Part shown: one piece after another, positions 1 to 8,451 of the stretch
How positions within the stretch are numbered: the first letter of the stretch is position 1
How the letters are laid out: each line of letters begins with the position of its first letter
Source: Sulfurihydrogenibium sp. YO3AOP1
GTDB taxonomy: Bacteria > Aquificota > Aquificia > Aquificales > Hydrogenothermaceae
Assembly: GCF_000020325.1 (NCBI RefSeq)
Contig: NC_010730.1
Span: 1,261,501-1,325,500 of the forward strand
Length of the DNA: 64,000 nt
Direction of reading: 5' to 3'
The notes under the pieces: generated by a model
The model's input: the letters and a program-made list of their open reading frames with translations, nothing else
Databases searched by the model: none
What the model was told of the DNA's origin: nothing
Position numbers and translations under genes: made by a program

Positions 1-2
1 TT

Positions 3-557
3 TATGATTGGATAGTTTTTTTACCTTCAAAATCTAATTCCGTTGGTGTTTCTAACCGTTATTTTGGAAAGTTTAGCAATGGTGAGTTTAAATTTAGAGG
101 AATAGATTTAAGAAGAAGAGATGTTCCAGAATTTATTAAAAATTTTCAATTAGAAGTTTTTGAGCATTTAGGCAAAGCAAAAAACAAAACAGAATTCTTA
201 AAGTTAATAAAAGATATAGATGAGATATTCGACAAACACAAACAAAAATTAATGGAAGGAGATTTTTCATTAAAGGACTTAATAATAAAAAAGAAAGTTT
301 CCAAGGATTCAAGTTCATATCAGAAAAGGACAGATTTATCAGAAGTAGCCGGAACTTTGCTAAAAGAAGGCTTTAATCTAAATCCGGGTGAAAGTGTTAA
401 TATCATTTATATTCTTGATAAATATATAAAAGCTATGCCGCTTGAAATCTATCTGACAAATCCAAAGCCAATAAACATAGAAAAATACTTAAAAATGCTT
501 GAAGAATCTAAAATTGGATTATTACCAAAAAAGCTTTTTGGTAATGTATTAAGGTAA
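3..557 (+). CDS. DNA polymerase family B, C-terminal part (truncated by window edge)
   Basis: The reading frame is open from the window edge, so only the last 184 residues are visible. Near the start it reads NRYFGKF and then RGIDLRRRDVPEFIKNFQ. This matches the family B polymerase motif NRYYG...RGIE.RRRDT.EF that follows the palm DTD motif, in the thumb region. The rest is a lysine-rich thumb-like tail without further recognisable motifs. Family B polymerases copy DNA; in bacteria they are either PolII-type repair enzymes or acquired archaeal/viral-type enzymes, and the visible part does not separate these. It is followed by about 400 bases without a gene. The family call is fairly sure; subtype and role are open. 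Confidence 0.75.
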   Translation, partial: YDWIVFLPSKSNSVGVSNRYFGKFSNGEFKFRGIDLRRRDVPEFIKNFQLEVFEHLGKAKNKTEFLKLIKDIDEIFDKHKQKLMEGDFSLKDLIIKKKVSKDSSSYQKRTDLSEVAGTLLKEGFNLNPGESVNIIYILDKYIKAMPLEIYLTNPKPINIEKYLKMLEESKIGLLPKKLFGNVLR

Positions 558-958
558 AAAATGGGAACAAGCATAATAGATTTCAAATAGAATTATTGAG
601 ATTTTTCGTATGGTTTTGGAACGATGTATTAATACTATTAACCTTCATTCTAAGACTTCAAAGCCGAGGGAACTTCTTTTTCAAAGATGGTGAGAAAATG
701 AATAAGTGAGAGACAAAAGGTGGAAATTCCTCGCTGTAATTGCAGAATGGCATAGTTGAATAACTTTTATCATCAACTATAAAAATAGTATCATTATAAA
801 TTTACATCTTTTCATTACTCATACAGCTTAGCTCGATTTAGGCTGAATAGACCTTCCTGTAGTAAATCACGAACTATCTTTCAATATGTAATTAGATGCG
901 GTACATTAATATCTTATCAACACTTCATTTTGCAATTTTATGTTTAACATCTTGCATT
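558..958. repeat. Gene-free region with a degenerate copy of the dispersed repeat
   Basis: No convincing gene is present. Bases about 635-745 are a decayed copy of the dispersed module found across the window. It starts with CATTCTAAGACTT, has the spacer GGTGAGAAAATGAATAAGTG, and ends with GGAAATTCCTCGC...GCAGAATG. The intact copy near 50703-50810 shows the same order. The remaining bases hold AT-rich sequence and nothing else that I recognise. Confidence 0.6.
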
Positions 959-1579
959 TTATGTATTAAAAGCCCTATCTCCAGCATCGCCAATACCTGG
1001 GATTATATAACCTTTGTCGTTTAATTCTTTATCAATCTGACCTATGTAAAATAAAACATCTTTAAATTTACTTATATTTCTGATTCCTTCCGGAGATGCA
1101 ACTATATTTAATGAAATAATTTTCTCCGGATTATGTTTTTTAATCACACTTATTGCATACTCTAAAGAACCACCTGTTGCAACCATTGGGTCGACTATTA
1201 TCACAGTTTTACCGTTTAAATCAGGAAGTCTTTCATAAAATAATGTACTTTTTAATGTTTCTTCATCTCTTTTTATTGCTAAAAATCCGGCTTTTGCCTC
1301 AGGTAAAACTTCTAAGCATCCATTCAACATCGGCAAACCGGCTCTTAAGATCGGTACAATAACGTATTTATCTTCTTCCAATGCTTCAAATGAACCTTTA
1401 GCAAGGGGTGTTTCTACTTCCGCGTATATCGGATTTTCATTCTTTAAAGCTTCTATTAATAAAATCTTTGCTATTATCTCTATCTGTTTTCTAACTTGAG
1501 AAGACTTTAAATTTTTATCTCTTAATTTTGTTAAAGCATTTTTTAACACCATATTATCAACTATTTTTATATTTTCCAT
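959..1579 (-). CDS. upp: Uracil phosphoribosyltransferase
   Basis: This enzyme converts uracil and PRPP to UMP in pyrimidine salvage. The 206-residue product has the usual length. It shows the PRPP-binding loop DPMVATGGS near residue 130 and the C-terminal uracil-binding segment GYIIPGIGDAGDRAFNT. The start MENIKIV was chosen because a strong ribosome site (AAAGGAGAAAA) precedes it. An upstream in-frame start would add 21 residues that the family lacks. The gene is divergent from the deacetylase-like gene, with an 80-base shared promoter region. Confidence 0.95.
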   Translation of the reverse strand: MENIKIVDNMVLKNALTKLRDKNLKSSQVRKQIEIIAKILLIEALKNENPIYAEVETPLAKGSFEALEEDKYVIVPILRAGLPMLNGCLEVLPEAKAGFLAIKRDEETLKSTLFYERLPDLNGKTVIIVDPMVATGGSLEYAISVIKKHNPEKIISLNIVASPEGIRNISKFKDVLFYIGQIDKELNDKGYIIPGIGDAGDRAFNT

Positions 1580-1658
1580 TTTTTCTCCTTTAAGAGTTAA
1601 TAAAATATGCCTAAAGTATTGTATAATTTTATCATTATTCAATTTGTGAGGTAATATC

Positions 1659-2579
1659 GTGAAGAAAGTTGGTTATTTTTATGATGATATATATTTAGAA
1701 CATGATACAGGAATAGGTCATCCAGAATCTCCGGAAAGACTTATTTACATAAATAAATATTTAGAACCTATAAAGGATAAATTAATCCATCTAAAGCCAA
1801 GAAGAGCATCTGCTAAGGAAATAACGTTGATACATGATATTTACTATCCACAAGAAATAATGGATTTTTGTGCTGCCGGTGGTGGATATTTAGACCCGGA
1901 TACACACGTTGGAGAGTATTCGTATGAAGCTGCTGTGATGGCAGTAGGTGCGGGTCTTGAAGCAATCGATAATATCGTTAATGGAAAGATAGAAAGGGCA
2001 TTTTGTGCTGTAAGACCACCGGGTCATCATGCAGAAAAAGATAAAGCAATGGGATTTTGTATCTTTAATAATATTGCTATAACAGCAAGATATGTACAGC
2101 AAAAAGGCTTTAATAAAGTTTTTATAATAGATTTTGATGCCCACCATGGAAACGGTACACAAAAAGCTTTCTACGATGATGACACTGTGTTTTACTTTTC
2201 AACCCATGAATATCCCTTTTATCCGGGAACCGGTTCAAAAAATGAAAAAGGAGTTGGAAAAGGCTACGGATATACTTATAATGTTCCACTGCCCGCCGGT
2301 ACAGGTGATGAAGTCTATACAGAAATTTACAGTCAAACCCTGCCAGAGCTTGTAAAGTCTTTTAATCCAGACATAATTCTTGTTTCTGCCGGTTATGACT
2401 TACATCAAGATGACCCATTAACTTACTTAGAAGTATCAACAGAAGGAATTGGAACGATAGTAGAAAATATTTTAAAGTCAGCAGATGTTCCTTATGTCTT
2501 CATGCTTGAAGGTGGGTATAATCTAAATGCTTTAGGTGAAAGTGTAAGATTAACAATTGAAAAAATGCTTTACATCTAA
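1659..2579 (+). CDS. Histone deacetylase family protein (AcuC/acetylpolyamine amidohydrolase-like)
   Basis: A 306-residue zinc-dependent deacetylase of the arginase/deacetylase fold. The active-site landmarks are visible: RPPGHHAEKDKAMGFCIFNN, with the His-His pair, near residue 120, DFDAHHGNG with the zinc ligands near residue 160, and a late EGGYN. Bacterial members remove acetyl groups from acetyl-CoA synthetase (AcuC), polyamines or other small substrates; the substrate here cannot be told. The start is GTG with GAGGT eight bases upstream. A TATAAT at 1622-1627 is a plausible -10 element. The next gene, murE, follows after 28 bases, so co-transcription is possible. Confidence 0.88.
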   Translation: MKKVGYFYDDIYLEHDTGIGHPESPERLIYINKYLEPIKDKLIHLKPRRASAKEITLIHDIYYPQEIMDFCAAGGGYLDPDTHVGEYSYEAAVMAVGAGLEAIDNIVNGKIERAFCAVRPPGHHAEKDKAMGFCIFNNIAITARYVQQKGFNKVFIIDFDAHHGNGTQKAFYDDDTVFYFSTHEYPFYPGTGSKNEKGVGKGYGYTYNVPLPAGTGDEVYTEIYSQTLPELVKSFNPDIILVSAGYDLHQDDPLTYLEVSTEGIGTIVENILKSADVPYVFMLEGGYNLNALGESVRLTIEKMLYI

Positions 2580-2607
2580 CCTTAATTGTTATCCTTAAGG
2601 AGCATTG

Positions 2608-4101
2608 ATGAAATTACTAAAAGAGATATTAACAGATGAAAAAATAATTTATGGAAATCAAGAGACAGTTATAGAAGGAATTACAAATAACAGCAAAAAA
2701 GTCGAGAAGAATTACGCATTTTTTGCCATTAAAGGCACATCGGTAGATGGTCATAACTTTATTGACGAAGCTATAAAAAATGGTGCATCTGTAATTTTTA
2801 TAGAAGATGAAAAGTATGTTGAAAGTTTAAAAGGAAAAAATATAACTGTTGTTTTGACAGATAACGGCAGAAAGTCTTTAGCTTTGGCTTCAAACAGGTT
2901 TTATGATAATCCATCTGAAAAGTTAAAAGTGATAGCAATTACTGGAACAAATGGAAAGACTACAACATCAAACTTACTTGCCCAGTATTATGAAATGGCC
3001 GGGTATAAAGTTGGTGTAATCGGGACAATCAATTACAGAGTTGGAGATGAGATATTATCTTCAGGACATACAACGCCAGACCCAGTAGAATGGTTTAAAA
3101 CACTTAAAGTAATGAAAGATAAAGGGGCGGATGTAGTAGTTGCAGAAGTTTCTTCCCATGCAGCAGACCAGTATAGAGTTTATTCAACAAAGTTTCATGG
3201 TGGAATTTTTACGAATCTAACACAAGACCATCTTGATTATCACCAAACAATGGAAAATTACTTCTTAGCAAAAAGAAGAATTTTTGAGCAGATTGATGAA
3301 TTCAATAAAGAAGCAATTTACAGCATAAATGTAGATGATGAGTATGGAAGAAGAATCTTAGATTATCTAAAAAACCATTTAAAAGTCAATGATGACAAAA
3401 TCATTACATACGGAAAAACATCAGAAGATTTTAAGATTCTTGATTATAGACTTTCACTTTTTGAGACTGAATTTAGCTATAAATATAAAGATACATTAAG
3501 CAAAATCAAAACAAAATTGAGAGGGGTTTTTAATATTTATAATCTATCTGCTGCCGTTTCTTTTCTTATAAAAGATGGTTTTGATTTGAAATTCTTAGAA
3601 GAAAAAGCATTACATCTAAAGCCGATTAAAGGAAGGTTTGAAGTAATAGAAGGGCAAGGTTTTATAGTTGTTATAGATTATGCCCATACACCGGATGCAC
3701 TTGAAAACATTTTAAAATCGTTAAATGAAATCAAAGAAAATAGAATCATAGCAGTGTTTGGAGCAGGTGGCAACAGAGACAAGACAAAAAGACCATTGAT
3801 GGGAGAGACGGCAGAAAAACTATCTGATATTGTAATTCTAACATCTGATAATCCAAGAAATGAAGACCCATTAAGTATAATAGAAGATATCTTAGATGGA
3901 ATAAAAGATAAAGACAAAGTAATAACTATTGTAGATAGAAAACAGGCAATAGAAAAAGCTATCAGTTTAGCAAAAGAAAAAGATATAATTTTAATAGCAG
4001 GGAAAGGACATGAAAATTATCAGATAATTGGCGATAAAATATTGCATTTTGACGATGCAGAAGTAGTAAAAGAAATTATAGACGGAGGAAAAGGTGTTTA
4101 G
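2608..4101 (+). CDS. murE: UDP-N-acetylmuramoyl-tripeptide synthase (meso-DAP adding)
   Basis: Adds the third amino acid to the peptidoglycan stem peptide in the cytoplasm. The 497-residue protein has the Mur ligase P-loop GTNGKTTTS near residue 112, the central-domain segment around HTTPDP, and DNPRNEDP near residue 414. DNPR is the signature that binds meso-diaminopimelate rather than lysine, so the cell wall is predicted to be DAP-type. ATG at 2608 follows AAGGAG with good spacing; a TTG three bases upstream is less likely. It overlaps murC by 8 bases, so the two are translationally coupled. Confidence 0.95.
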   Translation: MKLLKEILTDEKIIYGNQETVIEGITNNSKKVEKNYAFFAIKGTSVDGHNFIDEAIKNGASVIFIEDEKYVESLKGKNITVVLTDNGRKSLALASNRFYDNPSEKLKVIAITGTNGKTTTSNLLAQYYEMAGYKVGVIGTINYRVGDEILSSGHTTPDPVEWFKTLKVMKDKGADVVVAEVSSHAADQYRVYSTKFHGGIFTNLTQDHLDYHQTMENYFLAKRRIFEQIDEFNKEAIYSINVDDEYGRRILDYLKNHLKVNDDKIITYGKTSEDFKILDYRLSLFETEFSYKYKDTLSKIKTKLRGVFNIYNLSAAVSFLIKDGFDLKFLEEKALHLKPIKGRFEVIEGQGFIVVIDYAHTPDALENILKSLNEIKENRIIAVFGAGGNRDKTKRPLMGETAEKLSDIVILTSDNPRNEDPLSIIEDILDGIKDKDKVITIVDRKQAIEKAISLAKEKDIILIAGKGHENYQIIGDKILHFDDAEVVKEIIDGGKGV

Positions 4102-5458
4102 AGGTAAAGTTAGAAAAATCCATTTTATTGGAATTGGCGGTTCTGGAATGAACGGCATAGCTGAATTATTGCTAAACCAAGGATACACGATAACAGGTTC
4201 AGATTTAAAAGAGTCTCCAACGATTGAAAGATTGAGAAATCTTGGAGCAAAAATATTTATAGGGCATAGTGAAGAAAATGTTAAAGATGCGGATGTTGTA
4301 GTGTATTCATCAGCTGTAAAACCCGATAACCCGGAAATGATAAAGGCAAAACAGCTTGGAATTCCGACAATACCAAGAGGGGAGATGCTTGCTGAATTAA
4401 TGAGATTCAAATATGGGATAGCCATTGCCGGAAGTCACGGAAAAACAACAACAACATCAATGGTAGGAACCGTACTTGGAAAAACCGGATTTGACCCAAC
4501 GGTTGTAATTGGCGGTAAGTTGGAAGCATACGGCAGTAATGCAAAGCTTGGAAGAGGAGAGTTCTTAGTCACAGAATCAGATGAAAGCGATGGTTCTTTT
4601 TTAAAATTAACTCCGACCATTGTTTCTATAAACAATATAGATTTAGAACATATAGGATTTTATAAAGACTTAGAAGACATTAAAAAAGCTTTTGTTGCCT
4701 TTGCAAATAAAGTACCATTTTATGGAGCAGCAGCTGTTAACATAGATGATGAAAACGTAAAAAGCATTTTGCCTTACATTGAAAGAAAAGTTATAAAATT
4801 TGGATTTTCAGAAGATGCAGATATTAGAGCTTATGATGTGAGATTAGAAAATGGTAGATACAAATTTAAAGTCAATGATTTTGGAGAGATACACCTTTCA
4901 GTTCCAGGCATTCATAATGTTTATAATGCCCTTGCTACAATAGCAATATGTAATGAGCTTAGCGTTCCTTTTTGTGTCATAAAAGAAAGCTTAGAAAACT
5001 TTAAAAATGCAAAAAGAAGGTTTGAGATAAAATACTCCAACGATATCATTGTCATTGACGATTACGCACACCATCCAACAGAACTAAAAGCAACATTATC
5101 AGCAGCAAGAGATTATTTTAAAGACAGAAGAATAATAGCAGTATTTCAACCTCATAGATATTCAAGATTAAATGCCTTATTTGAAGAATTTGCGAAAGCG
5201 TTTGATATTCCGGATATTACTATCGTAACGGAAGTTTATTCAGCAGGCGAAAGTCCAATTGAAAATGTTTCAGGCGAAAAATTGGCAGAGAAAATCAGGG
5301 AGTATGGAAATAATGTTTATTATGTATCAAATTTGGAAGAGGCAGAAAATCTGTTAAAAAATATCATTCAAAAAGGTGATGTAATACTAACCCTCGGAGC
5401 AGGAAGCATTACTCAGCTTAGCGACACTTTAGCTAAATATTTATCAGAAAAAGAGTAA
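4094..5458 (+). CDS. murC: UDP-N-acetylmuramate--L-alanine ligase
   Basis: Adds L-alanine to UDP-MurNAc, the first step of stem peptide assembly. The N-terminal UDP-binding motif is HFIGIGGSGMNGIAE (residues 9-23). The ATP loop GSHGKTTTT lies near residue 113, and DDYAHHPTE, typical of MurC, lies near residue 322. At 454 residues it has the usual family length. It starts with GTG inside the end of murE, behind GGAGGAAAA, so the unusual order murE-murC forms one unit. The pncB gene starts 2 bases after its stop. Confidence 0.95.
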   Translation: MFRGKVRKIHFIGIGGSGMNGIAELLLNQGYTITGSDLKESPTIERLRNLGAKIFIGHSEENVKDADVVVYSSAVKPDNPEMIKAKQLGIPTIPRGEMLAELMRFKYGIAIAGSHGKTTTTSMVGTVLGKTGFDPTVVIGGKLEAYGSNAKLGRGEFLVTESDESDGSFLKLTPTIVSINNIDLEHIGFYKDLEDIKKAFVAFANKVPFYGAAAVNIDDENVKSILPYIERKVIKFGFSEDADIRAYDVRLENGRYKFKVNDFGEIHLSVPGIHNVYNALATIAICNELSVPFCVIKESLENFKNAKRRFEIKYSNDIIVIDDYAHHPTELKATLSAARDYFKDRRIIAVFQPHRYSRLNALFEEFAKAFDIPDITIVTEVYSAGESPIENVSGEKLAEKIREYGNNVYYVSNLEEAENLLKNIIQKGDVILTLGAGSITQLSDTLAKYLSEKE

Positions 5459-5460
5459 AA

Positions 5461-6816
5461 ATGGCAGTAGATAGATTTGTAAATAAAGATAATATGTCTC
5501 TTTTGACAGACCTGTATGAGCTTACAATGGCTCAGGTCTATTTTAATAAAGGAATGAATGGTACTGCTGTTTTTGATTTCTTTATCAGACCGACAAATAA
5601 AAGAAACTATTTTTTAAACGCAGGGCTTGAACTTTTAATAGATTATCTCTTAAATTTAAAATTTACAGAAGAAGATATAGATTTTTTAAGACAAACAGGC
5701 AGGTTTTCAGAAGAGTTTTTAGAATATCTTAGAAATTTTAAATTTACAGGAAATTTATATGCCATAGATGAAGGAGAGATAGTCTTTGCCAATGAACCCA
5801 TAGTCCAAGTAGAAGCCCCATTAATAGAAGCCCAAATTATTGAGACATTTTTAATAAACACGCTTCAAATCTCAATCCTTGTAGCAACAAAAGCCTTAAG
5901 ATGCTACAGCGTTGCTGAAAAAGCTCTACTTGTAGATTTTGGACTGAGAAGAGCTCATGGCACAGACGCAGGAATGATAGCATCAAGAAGTAGCTATATT
6001 GGTGGTTTTGTGGGAACATCAAATGTTTTAGCAGGCAAGGCTTTCGGAATTCCAATCTATGGAACAATGGCACACTCTTTCATAATGGCTCACGATACAG
6101 AAGAAAAGGCTTTTGAAGATTTTGCATCGATTTATCCGGAAAACACGATTTTTTTAGTAGATACATACGACAGCTTAGAAGGTGTAAAAAACGCTATAAA
6201 AGTAGCTAAAAGGCTTGGCATCAGAATAAAAGGCATCAGATTAGACAGCGGAGATGTAGCAACTTTATCAAGAGAAGCAAGAAAGCTTCTTGATGCAAAC
6301 GGTTTTAGAGATGCAATTATTTTTGTCAGCGGTGGTATAAACGAATATAAGATAAAGGAGTTGATTCAGGATAAAAAAGCTCCGATTGATGGCTTCGGTG
6401 TTGGAACAGAGCTTGTAACAAGTGCAGATTTACCATATTTAGATTGTGCTTATAAATTGGTAGAGTATGAAAGAAAGCCAAAAATCAAGTTAAGCAGAAA
6501 GAAAATGACATTACCTTTCAAAAAACAGCTTTTTAGAATCTACAAAAATGGCACTATCTTTAAAGATATTGTAGGACATTTTGATGAACATTTTGATGAC
6601 TCTGTTAAAATGCTCAAACTTTATATTGAAAATGGTGAGCTGGCAAGAAACCTTCCATCTTTAAAAGAAATCAGAGAAAAAGCATTGATTAACTTTAAAA
6701 CAGTTCCAAATACTTTTAAATCTTTAAATCAATACATGACCCTTACACCGGAAATATCACATAGGCTATTAAAATCGGCAGAAGAGTTAAAAGAAAAGTT
6801 GAGGTTGAAGCATTGA
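5461..6816 (+). CDS. pncB: Nicotinate phosphoribosyltransferase
   Basis: Makes nicotinate mononucleotide from nicotinate and PRPP in NAD salvage. The N-terminus LLTDLYELTMAQVYF, the catalytic-region GTMAHSFIMAHDTE and the PRPP-site IRLDSGD segment are typical of the NAPRTase family. At 451 residues the length fits. It begins 2 bases after murC and ends in a 4-base TTGA overlap with the metal-binding protein gene. It is therefore part of the same transcript despite the unrelated pathway. Confidence 0.93.
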   Translation: MAVDRFVNKDNMSLLTDLYELTMAQVYFNKGMNGTAVFDFFIRPTNKRNYFLNAGLELLIDYLLNLKFTEEDIDFLRQTGRFSEEFLEYLRNFKFTGNLYAIDEGEIVFANEPIVQVEAPLIEAQIIETFLINTLQISILVATKALRCYSVAEKALLVDFGLRRAHGTDAGMIASRSSYIGGFVGTSNVLAGKAFGIPIYGTMAHSFIMAHDTEEKAFEDFASIYPENTIFLVDTYDSLEGVKNAIKVAKRLGIRIKGIRLDSGDVATLSREARKLLDANGFRDAIIFVSGGINEYKIKELIQDKKAPIDGFGVGTELVTSADLPYLDCAYKLVEYERKPKIKLSRKKMTLPFKKQLFRIYKNGTIFKDIVGHFDEHFDDSVKMLKLYIENGELARNLPSLKEIREKALINFKTVPNTFKSLNQYMTLTPEISHRLLKSAEELKEKLRLKH

Positions 6817-7649
6817 AAAGGATAATTTTATCAGTTTTACTGCTTTTTGGTTTTTCATTTGCAGAAGTTAAAATCACAACCACTATAAAACCTTTAGCAG
6901 ATATAGTAAAAGAAGTTGGGAAAGATAAAGTAAATGTGGCTTATATAATCCCTTCAAACGTAAACTTTCATACTTACGAATACAAGCCGATGGATATAAA
7001 AAAAGTATATGAAAGCGATTTATTTATATTTATAGGCTATGGAGAGCCAAACATATCAAGCCTTACAAAAAATCTTAAAAAAGAAAAATTAATACAGATA
7101 ACAAACCTCAAAGGAATGTTTCTTTTAAAAGAAGAAGACCATGATGAAATCCATCCGGCAGTATGGTTAGACCCGGAAAATGTAAAAGTAGTAGCAAAAG
7201 CAGTTATGGATTTTTTGATATCCAAAGATAAACAAAATGCACAATTTTATAAATCAAACTATTTAGAATTTGAAAAAAAAGTAAATGAAATTTTAAACTA
7301 TGGAAAAACAAAACTTTCATCAGTTAAAAATAAATACTTTGTATCTTATCACTATGAATTTCCTTACTTTGTAAAAAGATTTAATCTTATCTATCTTGCA
7401 GAGATAGAAATGGGTCATGGAAGAGAGCCATCACCAAAACATTTGATAGAAGTGATTCAAAAAATCAAAAAATATAATGTAAAAGCAATTTTTACATCAA
7501 AGCAGTTTTTCAATCCAAAGACTGCCAATATCGTCATATCTCAAACAGGAGCAAAAGTAATTTTTCTTGACTCTATGGGTGAGACAGGAGATTACTTAAA
7601 TATGATGAGACACAATATAGACAAAGTTTATGAAGGACTTAATTTATAA
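6813..7649 (+). CDS. Metal ABC transporter substrate-binding protein (ZnuA-like)
   Basis: A periplasmic solute-binding protein of cluster A-I, binding Zn or Mn. It has a short signal peptide (MKRIILSVLLLFGFSFA) followed by the mature start EVKITTTIKPLADIV. Candidate metal ligands are His in VNFHTYEYKP, HPAVWLDPENV, EMGHGREP, and a late acidic residue in IFLDSMGE. The His-rich loop of classical ZnuA is short here (EEDHDEIH). It starts with TTG in a TTGA overlap with pncB, behind GAGGT. No permease or ATPase gene lies beside it, so its partners must be elsewhere. Confidence 0.87.
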   Translation: MKRIILSVLLLFGFSFAEVKITTTIKPLADIVKEVGKDKVNVAYIIPSNVNFHTYEYKPMDIKKVYESDLFIFIGYGEPNISSLTKNLKKEKLIQITNLKGMFLLKEEDHDEIHPAVWLDPENVKVVAKAVMDFLISKDKQNAQFYKSNYLEFEKKVNEILNYGKTKLSSVKNKYFVSYHYEFPYFVKRFNLIYLAEIEMGHGREPSPKHLIEVIQKIKKYNVKAIFTSKQFFNPKTANIVISQTGAKVIFLDSMGETGDYLNMMRHNIDKVYEGLNL

Positions 7650-7651
7650 GT

Positions 7652-8392
7652 ATTGAATATTATTTAAATTTACAACTTAAAAAACCATATATAGTAGTCG
7701 GAGATATACATGGTTGTTATAACGAGTTTAAAAGATTAATAAGCGTGGCCAAAGAAAAGTACGGGAAAGACTTAATTATTATCTCTGTTGGAGATACAAT
7801 AGATAGAGGAGATTACAATTTAAAAACGTTGCTTTACACAATAGACCTTTATTATCAAAAAGAATACTATGAAGTAAAAAGTAATCATCTTGATAAATTT
7901 GTTAGATGGCTAAAAGGAAACAATGTAAACATATCCTACGGAATGCAAAAAACAGTATCGGAATTTTTAGCCTTAAACAAAAACCTTCAAGAAGAGCTTA
8001 GAGAAAAAATAATTTCATATTACGAAGCATTACCACTTTACATAATCGTTAATAATAACGTAGTAGTTGCGCATGCAGGAATAAAAGATGAGTTTACAGG
8101 AAGGACTGACAAGCAAGTTAAAAGCTTTGTTTTATACGGAGAAACAACAGGAAAATACACAGAAAAAGGATTTCCAGAGAGAAAAGATTGGACAAAATAC
8201 AGAAAGATTGAGGAAAACTCACCTAAAATTGTTTACGGTCATGTAGTTTTTGATGAACCTTATATAAATAATCTTTGTTATGGCATTGACACAGGTGCAT
8301 GTCTTGGAAACAAACTAACTGCATACAACCCGGAAAAAGATGAGTTTATCTTTATTAAATCAGAAAAGGTTTACTTTACATTTGAAGACTGA
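7652..8392 (+). CDS. PPP-type metallophosphatase with a probable non-canonical start
   Basis: A calcineurin-like phosphatase of the PPP/symmetrical Ap4A hydrolase/PrpE group. The motifs in order are GDIHGCYNEF, GDTIDRGDYN, SNHLD (the GNHD position), VVAHAG and YGHVVFDEP. The first motif lies upstream of the first GTG at 7745, so that GTG cannot be the true start. The frame opens at 7643 after a stop. It contains no ATG, GTG or TTG before the motif, only ATA at 7646 and ATT at 7652. AAGGA at 7633-7637 would serve either one. Translation probably starts there, coupled to the preceding gene. The substrate may be a phosphoprotein or dinucleotide. Confidence 0.8.
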   Translation: MEYYLNLQLKKPYIVVGDIHGCYNEFKRLISVAKEKYGKDLIIISVGDTIDRGDYNLKTLLYTIDLYYQKEYYEVKSNHLDKFVRWLKGNNVNISYGMQKTVSEFLALNKNLQEELREKIISYYEALPLYIIVNNNVVVAHAGIKDEFTGRTDKQVKSFVLYGETTGKYTEKGFPERKDWTKYRKIEENSPKIVYGHVVFDEPYINNLCYGIDTGACLGNKLTAYNPEKDEFIFIKSEKVYFTFED

Positions 8393-8451
8393 TTTATAAT
8401 ATTTAATACTTTTCTCATGATACTAACCTCCTCTCCTCCGGGTGGATAATT

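Noticed and set aside
7745-8392. Phosphatase starting at GTG 7745
   Set aside because: The first catalytic motif GDIHG lies upstream in the same frame, so the protein would lack metal ligands.
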